The notes beneath the pieces were generated by a model. The model saw only the letters and a program-made list of their open reading frames with translations, made no database searches and was not told where the DNA came from. This document shows positions 30,247-42,594 of a stretch of 64,000 nt of DNA, in pieces; within the stretch, counting starts at the first letter, position 1; each line of letters starts with the position of its first letter. Location: NCBI GenBank assembly GCA_033558025.1, contig JAUCEF010000018.1, positions 992,001-1,056,000 of the forward strand, given 5' to 3'. Source of the DNA: Phytophthora sp. 'mugwort'. Taxonomy: Eukaryota > Oomycota > Peronosporomycetes > Peronosporales > Peronosporaceae. Both the position numbers and the translations under genes were made by a program.

Positions 30247-33200
30247 CTATTTGGTCCGCGCCAGCAGCTTCTTATCCTGGTTGATGAGGTCGATGACGTT
30301 GTCGCTGATGACACCGTCGACCGCGTGACGTTTCTGTAGCTGCACCATTTCGTGATTAGTGTTCTGGTCACCCCAAGTGATCAGCACAGTGCCCAAGTCC
30401 TTCTTCACGAACGTTACAAGCTTCGGTGTGTCGAGGAATGCACTGGAGTTGGATACAATTCCCTGCAGCTTTTCCATCTTGGCAAAGGTGGTGGCGAATT
30501 GAAGTGTCATCCTTGCATCAATCGCATGTGGCGCCATGGAACCATACGTCAGAAAGAGAACCGGGTACTTGGCCTGTTTCGCGCGTAGTGCAATGCAGAC
30601 ACTCGGGTCGAAGCACGAAAAGAAGATACGACGCGAGCCGGCACAGTCAAACACGCATTGAAGGACCCGGTCAATATACGCGTTGATGGCGAAGCAACTC
30701 AAGCTTCGCATTGCTGCTCGGAAATAATTGTCTGGGTACTTGATCTCAATGTTTAGACCGACTTCCGCTGGTACATGCTTGAGCAGATCTTCTAGTCGAG
30801 GAAAGAAATCCACGAGGTGATCTTCTTCTATAGCGCGACTGTCAGCATGTGTAAGCGGTCCGTGTCTAGGCGACGGTATCTGCTTATCTCCTTGGAGACG
30901 CGCCCAGTGCTTTTTCACTCGATTCTGCAACACTTGAGTCTTACTGCCTTTATGCGGCACCGGAGCCGTATACGCCAGCGTCAGCTGACGGAAAGACATG
31001 TCATGGATGCCGATCTCGTATGCCTCGTGTTTGGTACCAAACGCTCCTGCGCTCTTGTCTTCCAGACCAACGTTCACCAAGAAATCGTGGTAGATTACAG
31101 GCACCCTGTCTTTTGTCAGCTGCACGTCAAACTCCACAAAATCAGCACCACTCCGTCCAGCCAAAATGAATGAAGCCAGGGTATTTTCTCGTGTCAGTGC
31201 AAGACGGTATCCATCTACCTGGTAGTATGATCGTCCCATACCTCGATGACCGATTGTAAGAGGAGGGCGTTCACGCCAGTATGAGCGCCACACGTTTGAG
31301 ATATTATTCTTGGGATGGAGGAACGGAGTCAAGACCAAGTATGACAGAGTAAGCTGACCAACGATGCCCACTTCTGAGGAAAGGATCGGAACTGTGAGGT
31401 CCGCTTCACCCTGTTTGCCAATCTGCGACGGAAGTAGATAAACTGACCCCAAGAGTTTGTTTCTGGTGTAGGTTCCTGTCTTCACCTCATTCTGGCAGTC
31501 ATAAATATCAAGCGTCCAGCGGTGACAACTCCCGTTGATGTGGTTGCCGCTCCCGTCTACTGCAGCCACTGGTACTTTGACACGGAATACTTGAGCGTGC
31601 GTGTCATCTGTGAAGTTCGTCTTCTTATCCTCGGGCAATGATGAAGGCTTGTGCATGCTGCGAATGTAGTCATTTCGAATTGAAGCAACTTTGTTTTTTC
31701 CGAGAGCTGCGAGGAGACCTTCCAACTCGAGCACTTGACATGTCACCTCGTCCTTAGCCCTGAAGAGCGCAGGTTGCCTGGACCACCGACTGAAGAGCCC
31801 CATTTCGTTGAAAACAACATCCTTTTCAAGCATTCCAATGCGATTCGAGCCCGTCGATGACTCCGGACCGCGTAGTTCTATGTCCCCCGATTCGACGTAA
31901 AAGACAGCATGTTTCTGCTCTGCATAGTGTAAGATGCTGTCGCCGTTCTTGTACGTCCGTTTGACAACCTTACAAGCCAAAGCTTCCACCTCGGACGGCT
32001 CCAACGATTGGACAAACGCCAACCTCGAAAGCCAGAACAAGTTTGATGGAGCTGGCACTGAAGTCGTCGCGTACGGGTCGTTGTTCAGGTATGCTGAAAT
32101 GTCGGCCCTGGTCTGCTGCTCATGTGCTTGAAAAAATTGGCGCAGCTCGGTTGATTCTTTGTCCAGCAGGGCTGCACTTTTAGACTCCACCGGAAGCACC
32201 TCCCACGCGACGGATGACTCAGACTTGTTGTGAAGCTCAGCGGTGTCATCCTGTGGCTCTGGTATGTTGCTGCCCTTCATTTGCTTTTCATGGCGCATTT
32301 TAATTGCCACACGACTGTGCTCCGGTTCACCTCCCAACCATTGAATTGCTGGTTTGGTAGAATCAAAGCTACCAATCCATATCTGCAGCTCTGCTTCATC
32401 TGCGGCGGGGTTGAGCCATCCACTCTCGATATACTCGTGCAGATCCGCGTCCAGTGCCTCAGGAACACCGTAGAATCCGTCGTCGTGCTTGATGAACGAT
32501 ACATTCTTTTGTAGTGTTTCATTGCCGTCCACACGTTCCACCGGATCTTGTGTGAAGACTTCGAGTTCTGCAAACTGCAGAGCGCATGAGGGACCAGCGT
32601 ATTGTAGTCTCACATAACGTCCCCGAACAGGAAGAAGCGCTGCTGCTCCCGCAACAGAAGAATCCGCCCCATTCGGGCTCTCGCGCTCACTTAAATTGCG
32701 AGCAATAAGGTTCAGCGATCGCACACGGCTGTCGAAGGCGCTCTGCACTTCGATTGCCCGCACAGATGAGCAATCCACCGCGGCCTTAGCTTGTGCTTTT
32801 TCGTAGGAATATACTCCGCGTTCCAGCGGCTCCTTCGAGACGAACACCCACAGTGGAGGAGCCGTCGACGCCTTTGACGTGACTGGAGGGCGGCCTTCCG
32901 GGTGTCTGGGCTGCTCGTGGTACGTCATCGCATTCCACACGTGGATGCTAGTGATAGCGTAGTCCTGTCCCAAATCCACTTCCCACCACGGGTTGGCCTC
33001 CTTGCTCGTGCGGGAACAGCGCCACTCCTGGAAGCCGTTGGTGCTGCCATTATTTCCCAGCTTGGAACCACGAGGCCCCGGCAACGGAGCGCGTGACGTC
33101 GTGTACGTCGAGCTCTGACTTGACTTGGCCCCACTGCAGATTACAAGGATAAGCAAGTTAGTTCACCAAATCCGCCCTCGCATGCTCTCCTCACAGCGAC

Positions 33201-33607
33201 ATCATCAATGCAGCCAAAAACGTACAGCGCGACGTTGGTACCAGGGGCAATCGTGAGCGTTCGGTTGCCCGGTAGCCCCTCCCAAGAAATGAGCTCGCGC
33301 GTCCGCGTGTGCTTCACCACATATTTGTACTCGAGCGTATTGGTGGCCGCTGCGAACTCGACCGTTGCGCGCCACTTGGTCTCGCCCTCCAGACGCTCGA
33401 CCAGCTCCATGGGAACTGCATAACAGTGGGTTAGAGACGACGCCCCATACTCAAAGCAAAACAACGGGATTATGAAAGACGCCACGCACCAGCCTTCTCG
33501 ATGTCCCAGGCGCCGAGCTCCGCCGCGCTGCCCAAGAGACAAAGGACGCGCTCGCTCGCATCGCCCAGCAGTCGCACGGCGAAGTCCACCTCGGCTTCTA
33601 CGTTCAT
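30247..33607 (-). CDS. GDPD phosphodiesterase fused to CBM20, F5/8C, cyclic-nucleotide-binding and C2-like modules
   Basis: Exons 33490-33607, 33195-33415 and 30247-33123 (minus) give about 1,071 residues. Intron 1 (GTGCGT...TGCAG) is clear. For intron 2 the acceptor is ambiguous; only an AG at 33124 keeps phase with the GTGAGG donor. Modules in order: starch-binding CBM20 (about 1-105, VDFAVRLLG...LGAWD...LEYKYVV); discoidin/F5-8C-like (about 115-310, NPWWEVDLG and GRYVRLQ); cyclic-nucleotide-binding fold (about 475-600, GDSILHYAEQKHAVFYVESG); a beta-sandwich C2-like region (about 620-740); and GDPD (about 750-1065) with the catalytic IGHRGMG, a VEFDVQ metal site and GLNIEIKYP. Family role: hydrolysis of glycerophosphodiesters such as glycerophosphocholine. 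CBM20 plus GDPD is known from GPCPD1; the added modules are unusual. Confidence 0.85.
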
Positions 33608-34195
33608 GGCGTGTGTCGATCAATCGCTTACGTCCCCCCGCGCGGATTCCAGAATGAGCAACGCACGTCTGGCAATTGAGTTGGATCTCGTGTACCAAAA
33701 CCCGGGGCACTTCCCTTGAGTTTCAGTTGAACATCTTTCAATAGTGACAAGTTGAATACTAGGTATGTCTTCAGAATTTTTCGCCGTTGAGGTACCTGGT
33801 ATAGTGACACGACAAGGAACGAATAGTGAATATATTCTTGAGCAACTTAACAGAGGGAAGGGGGTGACTTCTTAGCCAATCACAGGCAGCCTGAACCAGT
33901 AAGTAATAATTGTACCAATTGATGAGGAAAGTTCTGACATTGCTTTACAAACTGTCACGAGTTTGCCACGAGAGTATGAAGTTTCGTCCGTACAATACCG
34001 AGTTCTCCGCAGCCTGACGCGGAACACCAGCTCTGACTTGTCAAGAGGGAAACGGGAAACGAGGACTAAGTATAACAATTTTCTTATTAACTATTAATAT
34101 GAAGGTGCCACAACATTACAGAGACTCTAGCAACGACATTTGCTATTTGCAACCTTGCGCTCTGCTCAACTCAACCCGGAGCGAACGCTGCGTCT

Positions 34196-34432
34196 CTAGT
34201 AGACCGCCAACGATCTGTCCGACACGTTGGTAGAATCTGCTCGAACAAGCAGCTTACCAATCCACTTCAGGTGCTCCTTGATCGCTTCAGGGTCCAGTTC
34301 CTCTTCGTCAGTATCTTGGGTATCCTGTGCCTCGACGATAGCCGCTTCACGAGCTGCAGTCGTTTCCGTCGAGTCTGATGCCGTAAGTGAGTTGCAATTT
34401 GAGGCACGAGTGAGCAGAAACGGTTGTGCCAT
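34196..34432 (-). CDS. Possible small hypothetical protein
   Basis: An ATG at 34432 opens 78 codons. The peptide is Ser/Thr/Glu/Asp-rich with a helical acidic C-terminal part (EEELDPEAIKEHLKWIGKLL). A GTAAGC motif falls within the codons for WIGK, so the frame could be a first exon rather than a whole gene. No domain or homologue is recognised and there is no start-site context beyond the ATG. Confidence 0.25.
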   Translation of the reverse strand: MAQPFLLTRASNCNSLTASDSTETTAAREAAIVEAQDTQDTDEEELDPEAIKEHLKWIGKLLVRADSTNVSDRSLAVY

Positions 34433-34670
34433 GTTTCTTGTAGCTTTCACGTAGTTGGTATGCCATGCGATATGAATTTCTTTTGACAGGAATAAACTGT
34501 GAGCTCCCAAAGTGAGGAGTGGAACTTCCAAACCTTCGCGGTTCAATCAGTCTAAACTCCCTTTTTGCCGACAAACTCGCCCTCAACGGATAATTTCACG
34601 GTACTGCGTGCGCGTAACCTCGGTCAACTTGAGGCTTCAAGCAACATTCGTGCCACTTGGGCAATAGGCA

Positions 34671-34800
34671 GAGCAGCATGATAGAAGTTAACCTCTCGGT
34701 TTGGTTCTGTGATTGGAATCGCAGCATGATAAAAGTTCTCGGTTTGGTTCTGGCTGTGATTGGAATCGATTGGAGCAGCATGATAGAAGTTGACCTCTCG
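34671..34800. repeat. Local tandem repeat, about 2.6 copies of a ~50-bp unit
   Basis: The unit begins GCAGCATGATAGAAGTT, then CTCGGTTTGGTTCTG and GTGATTGGAATCG. Copies start near 34672, 34721 and 34773; the third is partial and the second lacks a few bases. The spacing suggests slippage or unequal exchange in non-coding DNA. Confidence 0.75.
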
Positions 34801-36295
34801 CTTCTCCTGCCGCTAAGGACGACACTGACATTCCCGTGAGCATTGAGCCAGACAAAAAAGGTGCAAAACCGGATAACTGCACACAGCGCCAGGCAACTGC
34901 TCGGTCTGCTCCATTCAAATACCCTCGCCGCTCTGCATTCACATGTACGCTTCTTAGTTATTAAAAAATAAAAATCCCGTATTTCCAGCGTAAGTCGCAG
35001 ACGACCTAGTATCTGCGAACAAAGCAAACGCTAACGTTATGTATCTAAAAAAATACTGTCGGTTCCATTGATATTCGTGAAAGCCGACGAAGTAGCCCCA
35101 ACCGACAAAAAAACGAGCTTTTTTTGAGCGCGATATGCGACCACTTGGATTAGAGAACGAGGTTCATTTTCCTTGCCAACGTTACGCTACTACCATTCTT
35201 AGGTATTCTCCGTACTTCTTGTACTACTAGTAATATAAACAGAAGCTGAAGTTTCATGACAAAATTTACTTCCAGCAACCTTTGATACTTGACTAACGTG
35301 TCAAATACGGTGTGCTCAGTATGCAGATGAGGGAAAAAGTTAGATAGCGATTGATTTGGTATGTTCACATAGAGACTTGTGCCTGCTCAACAACATTTCT
35401 GCTGCCGCCCGCTTCCTGAGAGAAGGATCAGCACGCTCATAGCATCCCTACGAAAAGTTTGTGTCCCAAAGATTCGGCTTCTACTGTTCACGGGGAAAGA
35501 ACGGCGAGAATTTGACACTTTGGTTGTGACAAGCACGAACACATGAATCTCAAGTTGAAAGGCTCAGGTAATGAGATTCCACTATACGCTATCTTCAAGT
35601 AATAAGGACACAACATCCCCATCACGAATCAGATGTCCCTATAGCATTCGTCATCGCCTTTCGTCGGTAGTATACACATGCACACATTCAATTAGGTTTG
35701 CAGTCTCAGTGATCTTGGTGATAAAATAAGTGTCGTCATTATACCCGAAGGCATATCAAGAGTAGCAAATATTTTGGATACATCATTGACAAGCTAACCT
35801 AAATACAAACAAGCAATATATACTAGTCACTAATCGTTCTCATCATACAAATGCCTCGTATGTTCTTCACATTAGGAGTCCGAGACGTCTCGGAGCACGG
35901 CAGAACGCAATGCAATAAGACGCTCGTCATCCTCAGACTCGTCATCTGATTGTGTAATCACTTGAGAAACCCATTAAAAAGCCCACACCACGCGCTAGGC
36001 ATTCGTCCCGCACTGCCTGTTCTCGACTGCTGAAGATCCTGGCAAGTTCCCGAATGACTCTGCAACTGTGTGTCGAAGCTGCTCGCGAGCCAGTGAGGCG
36101 ATCGATTGGTCGCGGCAAACGTCCACCGTAAAAACACGTAATTACGCCTCGCTACTTTTTTGACGAATTCGAAAGACGAAGATTACTTTTAGCCAATCGT
36201 AGACTAATGGTGACTTCAAGTAAGTGGAATGCGTGTCGACTCACGGCTGGAAACATCTCGTGCAGGATCCATATCCCGCCGACCTCCAATTCACG

Positions 36296-37616
36296 ATGAG
36301 TAATAGAGAGAAGGAATTGGAGTACGAGTGCCGAGAGCTGCGCAGGTAAATTATTGCAGCTGCTAGTACGTACTGGTTGAAGACAGCGGCTAACTCATGT
36401 CGATGGTGCTAGTGAGCTGCGGGCGATGGAGGAGCTGGTGCAGCGGTATCAGGACGAGCTCGAGGCTACCAGGAGCGCAATCTGTTTCCGACATAATCCC
36501 AGGAATGCCCCGGACTTGCATCGCTTCGAGGAGGAGCTATTTGAGAACCAGAACCTTGTGTCGCAAGGCTCCGGCGTGCACATCTCGACGGCGGAGCTGC
36601 CGGTGCTGTGCCGAGCTAACGGCGAGGAAGCGATGTTTAGCGAGGTATTGATGCTGTGAAGTGTAAAAAAACTGTGAGTACTGCTGATGGAGGTTGGATT
36701 TCCGCGTATGTGGGCAGGTAGAGCTGCCGTCGCAGAACTGGGAGTGGGTGTCTGACTGGCACTGCGATGTCCACGCCCATACGGACAAAAACGGATGGAA
36801 ATACGCGGAGTCGTGGGAGCAACAACACGACATCACCCAACTCCACCGCAGGTAAAATTTACGTATACTTGTTGGGCATTTGTTTGGAAAGTGTAGTAAT
36901 GATGTTTGCAGTGAACAGACCATGAATGCAAAAGTGCGTCAGCGCCGGTGGAAACGAGAGCGAATGTTGGTTCGGTCCACAGGATTACCCGCAGCATTGA
37001 ATGAAAGCTTGCTGACAAATAGCCGACTAGCTTCTATGGTGAGTCGATTTCAGTCTAGCTCGTTCAGTACGAATATTGTTGCTAATCCATGTGGGGACGT
37101 GCTGATTTGTTGAGCAGCGTTACGCCAACGAGAAGTTGACACAACAGGTAATTTTGGTTTACTCGACCGTCAGTCGGTCTTGAAAGCTGACGGAGGCTTG
37201 TATGCCAGCTGCTCCGCGCTAACGAGCGCATCGAGGAGCTCGAGAAGCGAGACAAAATCTATGAAGCGCACATGCTCAAGCTTCAGCAAATCGCCGAAGA
37301 GCTGATGAACGACCTGTATGCCCGATATCTCGACCTACACGACCCTGTGGCGGTGCCATACATGATTTCCAAGAGCACTGAGGTGTTAAAGCAGACCGAG
37401 GCGCTTCTCGGAGATATGTTAGTGGAGCAAGGGCTCGTGCGTTTGAACACGCTGGCTGTCACGGACGAGGTGCAGCGTCGGCGATCCGAGATTTTGTCCG
37501 CATGCGAGGTCGAGCTTCAGAACACAATGGACGAGTTCAACGATCTTTCGCGCACGCTGGAGCGGCGGCAGTCGCCTCCTCCTGAAAGGCCTGATCAACC
37601 AGCTTTATTCTGCTAG
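36296..37616 (+). CDS. Coiled-coil protein with a dysferlin (DysF) domain
   Basis: Six exons (36296-36345, 36413-36644, 36718-36851, 36912-37038, 37118-37147, 37209-37616) splice with consistent phases into 326 residues. The N-terminus is a short coiled coil (KELEYECRELR...LRAMEELVQRYQDELEA). The DysF domain is split over exons 3 and 4: WEWVSDWHCDVHAHTDKNGW near residues 102-121 and KVRQRRWKRERM near 147-158, the classic tryptophan- and arginine-rich halves. A long helical region (about 200-300) completes the protein. DysF domains occur in dysferlin-type membrane-repair proteins and in yeast peroxisomal Pex23/Pex24-family proteins; their exact role is unclear, so a membrane-associated job is inference. 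No transmembrane segment is visible. Exon 5 is only 30 nt. Confidence 0.8.
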
Positions 37617-37747
37617 GTGCCTGAAGTGGATGTAAATAGCTTTAAAAATCAAAATCCAGTACTGTTTAGTTTTGACCAATCACAAGCGTTCGCGCTCTCT
37701 CAAGACGGGTCCATAGTGATCACCAACAGGCAGGTAGGCAAGTAAGA

Positions 37748-40650
37748 ATGACAGACGCAGACGTGTATGCGTACGAGCAGGAGTTCGATGAGCCAGACGA
37801 CTGGGAGGTCATGCATGCGCATGAGATGGAGGTTGCACAGGAAGAGATGCGCGCGATGGAGGCCTTTGAGCAGCGTCAGGTGGGGGAAAGCCAACAGCAA
37901 CAGTCGAGTGCGCCGCTTCCAGCCACCCAGCCGCCTCCGAAAAGTGATCCGGCTGTAGAGAGGGCGGATGACGGATCGGAGAAGGCGCAGAGTCGCCTGG
38001 ACCAATTGCTGGCTCGATGCGCGACGCTATTGGGCGAGGACGGAGACGACGACATGTCCGTCGAGAGCGATGAGCCAAGACTCGAGCACACGGTGCTCAA
38101 GGGGAAGCAGACTGCTGCAGCGAAAGTGGACACAAATACGACCGATTATCTTTACAGTCGGCCTCCCATTGACGTTGACTCGCTGTCCGTGGTGCTGGAT
38201 GGTGGCAAGCGGATGTTCCTACGCAAAAAGAGACTCAGCTCTAAGCAAGTCACCTCCACCTCTGTTCGCAGTACAGCGTCGTCACTTGTTCCTATTAAAG
38301 AATTGATGGAGGCAGTAGAGCGGGTAAGTGGTTCTGGTCCGTTGCAATTACGGTAAGATGGTTAGAGCTAACGAGGCGTGCTTTGTGGTTTCAGATGGAG
38401 ATCGAAGAAGCTGCTGCGAAAGAGGACGAGGCTATGCTGCAGGAGCTTAGATCTGTCGACATGGAAGCAGCCCACGCGTCGAACGCAGTATTGTGGTTGG
38501 ACAAGTACAGGCCACAGAGCTTCTTGGATCTGTTGAGCGACGAACGAACCAATCGCGAGGTGCTATCCTGGATTAAGTCATGGGATCGATACGTGTTTCC
38601 GATGAAGAAGCGTGCTACCGGCACGCTCTCGGTTTCTCCTGCGAAATCAAACATCTTCAGTGGCTCGAGTAAATCTCCGTGGGACCAGGGCACCCTGAAG
38701 AATCAAGCTAACAGCAACAATAATCCCGAGATTGACGATGATAAACGTCCGTTTAACAAGATTATCCTGATCTGTGGCCCGCCTGGAGCGGGTAAAACGA
38801 CGCTGGCCAACATTGTTGCGCGTCATGCTGGCTACAACCCTATTGAAGTTAACGCTAGCGATGACCGCACGGCATCTGTGTTGCGCAACAAGATCATCAG
38901 TGCGATGGAGATGCAGTCTATTTGGGGCGAACGCAAACCAAACTGCATCATTCTGGACGAAATTGATGGTGCCATGAATGGCAGCGATGGTAAATCTGCG
39001 ATTGAAGTCATTCAAGAAATTGTGAATGCGCCATTGCAAAAGAAGAAGGCTGGAGTGAAGTCTACCGCGAAGAACCGCCACCCGCTGACTCGCCCATTGG
39101 TTTGTATCTGTAATGACCTGTATGCGTCCGTGCTACGTCCGCTGCGTCAAATAGCTAAGATTTTCACGCTGGATGCACCACACCCGCAACGCCTCGTTAC
39201 ACGTCTGAAGTATATTTGCCGCCATGAAGGCATCAAGGCTTCCACTGGCACGCTCGCGGCTTTGTGCTCAAGCGCTGACAACGACATCCGCTACTGTCTG
39301 AACACGCTACAATTCCAGAGTACACAGTCACGTGGAGCTGCAAAAGCCAAGTCGGCAGCCGTGACTCTGACTACTGGACTTGTTGCTCGAAAAGACCACG
39401 TTCACGGCATGTTTGAGGCGCTGGATCTTGTGTTTTATGAAGCTCGCTCGAAATCCGCTAAGGAACAAGTTCCAGTAGCTGATAAGATCAACGAAGCAGT
39501 CGCGTCGTTAGGGAACTTCCCTCTATTGATTAACGGTTTGGATGAGAACGTACCGAAGATGATCTTTAACGACCCCACCATGAACAAGATTTGTGGCGTC
39601 TTCGAGTGGCTTGGACTTGCAGATGAGTACGACAATCGCGCGCGTTCGGAGCAGCAATACGCCTTCCAGGCATACATTCCGTTTGCTGCCATTGCAACGC
39701 ATGCATCGTGCTGCATAAGTTCTAGACGTCGTGTGGAGTACCCTCGTGGGCAGTTTGAAGCTCAAAAACGGCGTGATCGATCCGAGAATATCCTCATAGC
39801 ACTGGCTGAGGGTGCGCAGTTGCAACCAATATTGCGAATGAGCTCTAGCGTTCTGGTCGTGGACGTGGTGCCATGGCTACTTGCGAGCCTATCGCCCAAC
39901 ATTCGCCACATTAACCCGTCACTGCAGACTAAGGAGGAGAAGGTGATGATTCAGCGGCTCATTCAGTTGATGGCGTCGCTGGGACTGTCATTCCATCACA
40001 AGTACCTGTCCGACGGCAGCGAAGACTATGCCCTCGAGCCGTATGTGTCATTGCTGTAGTGGGTTGCTTTTATTCGTTACATGTTTCTCATGGCTCACCT
40101 TTTGTTGCTATGTGTACAGGGCGCTAAACGAACTCGTAGAGTTCCGAATCCATGACGGCAGCGTAGCATATCAATCCATGCTCCCGCTAACTGTACGAAA
40201 GATGATCGCTCGCGAAGTGGCGCTGGAACACATGCGACGGAATGAAAATTCGGCCCTGTCGATGAAACAAACCCGCAGCAAGGTGCCGACTGTGACAGTC
40301 GACAAGTCAAGCGAAGCTACCATTGAAGAGAAGGCTGCAAAAGTCTCCTACGTTCTGCCGGAGCTCAGCGGTACGCTATTGGAGTTTATTACGGTGCGCG
40401 TTCTCAATTTACTGACGCTCATTTTGATGCAGAGGCGGAGCTGGCCAAGAAGGACAAGGCCCTGCGCAAGCGCAACCCGTTCGCGTTTGCTCACCGCGAA
40501 GCGAAGCGAAAGCGCGATGAGGAGCTGAACGCGAAGTTCAAGCAGCAGCGCACCAGCGCAGCCCACGCGCACTCCATGGTGCGCTACAAGTTTAACGAAG
40601 GCTATACGTGTGGCATCAAGACTACCGTGTACGTCCGTGATTTATTATGA
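37748..40650 (+). CDS. CTF18: Chromosome transmission fidelity protein 18 (alternative RFC clamp-loader large subunit)
   Basis: Four exons (37748-38323, 38395-40040, 40120-40370, 40433-40650) splice in frame to 896 residues. After an acidic N-terminus comes WLDKYRP, the entry to the AAA+ module, then Walker A GPPGAGKTT, Walker B IILDEIDGA, sensor-1-like CICNDLYASVLRPLRQ, and an RFC-type lid domain. The C-terminus ends with the family's conserved YKFNEGYTCGIKTTVYVRDLL motif, which binds Ctf8 and Dcc1. Role: large subunit of the RFC-like complex that loads or unloads PCNA and supports sister-chromatid cohesion and leading-strand Pol epsilon. A CCAAT motif lies about 75 bp upstream of the start. 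Intron 3 has GTACGC...GATGCAG ends. Confidence 0.93.
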
Positions 40651-41269
40651 AATAACTGATCGACTGATTGCAATGCAAGCACAAAACCCCCTCTAGCCAC
40701 GCTTACTTGGAATCTCTTCTTCTTGGCCAAGTGGTTATCCCCCCCCCGAACGCCACCTTTCTCTGCTCCTCGAAGAGCCCCAGCTCGCATTCCCATTGCT
40801 CGCCATCGTCGCGGCGAGATCTCTCAGCGATCGAGAGAGTTGTCTTGCTCAGCAACATCAATGTGCGCATTTACTGTACGTGTGCGTTTTCAGGTTGCAA
40901 TAGATGAGTTACAGTTGATTTTATTGTATCTTTCACCTTAAATGGCGGGTGTTAATCTGGCATAATTAGCCTGACCCTAACCCACGGCATCCTGCATTAA
41001 GCCTGAATTAAGCCTGTAACAAGAGTTAATAGCATTTGTCAAAGTAGTACGGTCAGTGCTACTACTACCGCATTTTTCTGGGAGCTACTCATATCCATAT
41101 CCGTATTATAGTATTCACACTGAGTAGTAGGTTTACTCTTGAAGAGTGCAACTATAATACTCTAGCGAGTACTACTACCTGTAGCGCCCCCATTGAGCAA
41201 TGTGAGTTCTCATTTGGCAATTGTGCCTTGGCTGGCTGCAGAGCATTAACAGAGGATCTCTCTGTCTCG
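40651..41269. other. Intergenic region at the boundary to the repeat-rich part
   Basis: No gene is seen. Around 41045-41180 several GTAGTA/TACTAC words in opposite orientations (AGTAGTACGG, GCTACTACTACC, GAGTAGTAGG, GAGTACTACTACC) allow hairpin folding and suggest a decayed miniature element. A run of ten C residues begins near 40739. Confidence 0.4.
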
Positions 41270-42324
41270 AACTTCCGTTGAAGCTCAGAATCGAACCATG
41301 GGCTGCGCGGTGAATGATTGTCAAGAGGACAGCAAACTCAAAACTGACCCTGCACACTTTGCGGTAAGCCGGTTCATCACCTTTGTGCGATTAGAGTCTT
41401 CGAGGGCGAAGATTCTTCTTTGAGCGAGAGATAAGTGCCCTTTTGACTCTGCAGAAGTTGTACTGTCAATCTAATCCAACAATTCACGTAGATTTTGCAG
41501 TGAAACATGTGTACTGCGTGTGTATCCCCGTGGTGAAAGCAGAGCAGAAGCCAGGCCGACAAGCCCTCAAAGAGGCGCTCGAGGAACATTTGGGCAGGAC
41601 CTGACACTGATTTCGAGTTGTCCCCGGGCAGCTCTTCCCTGGTCGATTCCTCAATTGCTGAGCCAGCTGCCAAGCGCCGCAAGACTGCTGCCTCCTTAGG
41701 AGAGCCGTTGATGGGAGGGTTGAAAGCACAATCACTGCCGAAGGCGCAGAGTGGAAAGCGTGGGCGTGTTCTGTCACTGATGGTACCCAGTTTGGCGCCT
41801 GCTTTTCCAGTATCACACCTCGGTGTGCCTCACTCAATCAAGCATAGCCGCAAGGCGGGTGCCACAGACGATGTTTGGAACCTAATTCACAGCCTCGAAG
41901 AGCCCTTTGCCGAAACCGAAACCCGTCGAAACCTTCTTCAATCATCTACCGCAATATTTGCGTCGTGTGCTGCGAAGAAATTATGGCCCGCACCAAGAAG
42001 ACTCACTTTAGTTGGGAGGAGGCTTTGCATAATACCAAGAACGCCAGCAATGCAAAGGACCACATCCGGGCAAAACATGGAGACCATCCTCTCACAGTAT
42101 TGGTGGAGAAGAACATTGCCCAAAAGGCAAAAGCCGATATTACGGAAGTGGAGGCTGTTACTACCGATACTACTACTTCATTGGTAGGAACGACGGCTCG
42201 GTTTTTCCGAGCGAGTGAAAAAGGTGAACGTCCTGATTTCAAAGTGGTTGATCAGTCAAGGACTGCCATACACTGTCTGTTCGTCAGTTGCTTTTCACAA
42301 TTTGATGCGGCCAGCAACTTGTGA
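41270..42324 (+). pseudogene. Decayed transposase-like remnant with BED-type zinc finger (hAT-like)
   Basis: Frames shift and stop repeatedly. An early piece carries CTLCGKPVHHLC (about 41355), a Cys/His cluster seen in oomycete transposase-derived proteins. Around 41860-41930 a DDVWNLIHSLEEPF segment appears, and in another frame from 41950 comes ICVVCCEEI...WEEALHNTKNASNAKDHIRAKHG, which has the C-x2-C...H-x4-H spacing of a BED finger as found at the N-terminus of hAT transposases. No catalytic domain follows, because the next sequence is gypsy gag. It is therefore a truncated, frame-shifted fossil. Confidence 0.5.
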
Positions 42325-42594
42325 TCCTGATTTCCACTTCTGAGTCGCGACAGGCATGAACGTGTGTTGCGGATCCGTGAGATCGAAATGGCGATGGGAT
42401 TGGTCATGCTCCGTACAGAGCAGCAGCGCGTGGGTGGCGCTAGCGATCTCGAAGCTCGGTGGCCTAGCGCGAGAATGGGCACTCACGTGCGGCACGTCGG
42501 TGGTCGCCGCCTTCCCGAGCTGAGAGGAGCTGAATCTCTGCTTTCGCAAGTGTTTGCTCCGCCTAATCAGGCGTACCGCGTGAGGTAACGCTTT

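Larger units (their letters stand above)
33608..36295. other. Gene-poor spacer between the GDPD and DysF coiled-coil genes
   Basis: About 2.7 kb, AT-richer than its surroundings. Apart from the small frame at 34196-34432 and the tandem repeat at 34671-34800, I see no supported gene. Minus-strand peptides at about 35870-36160 (ending DDESEDDERLIALRSAV... and containing SIASLAREQLRHTV) look protein-like but cannot be joined in phase or given a start. The 3' half of this stretch must include the promoter of the gene at 36296. Confidence 0.4.

Noticed and set aside
35870..36160. Minus-strand exons of a gene divergent from the DysF coiled-coil gene
   Set aside because: Two protein-like peptides exist, but no donor/acceptor pair joins them in phase and the upstream frame has a stop before any start codon.
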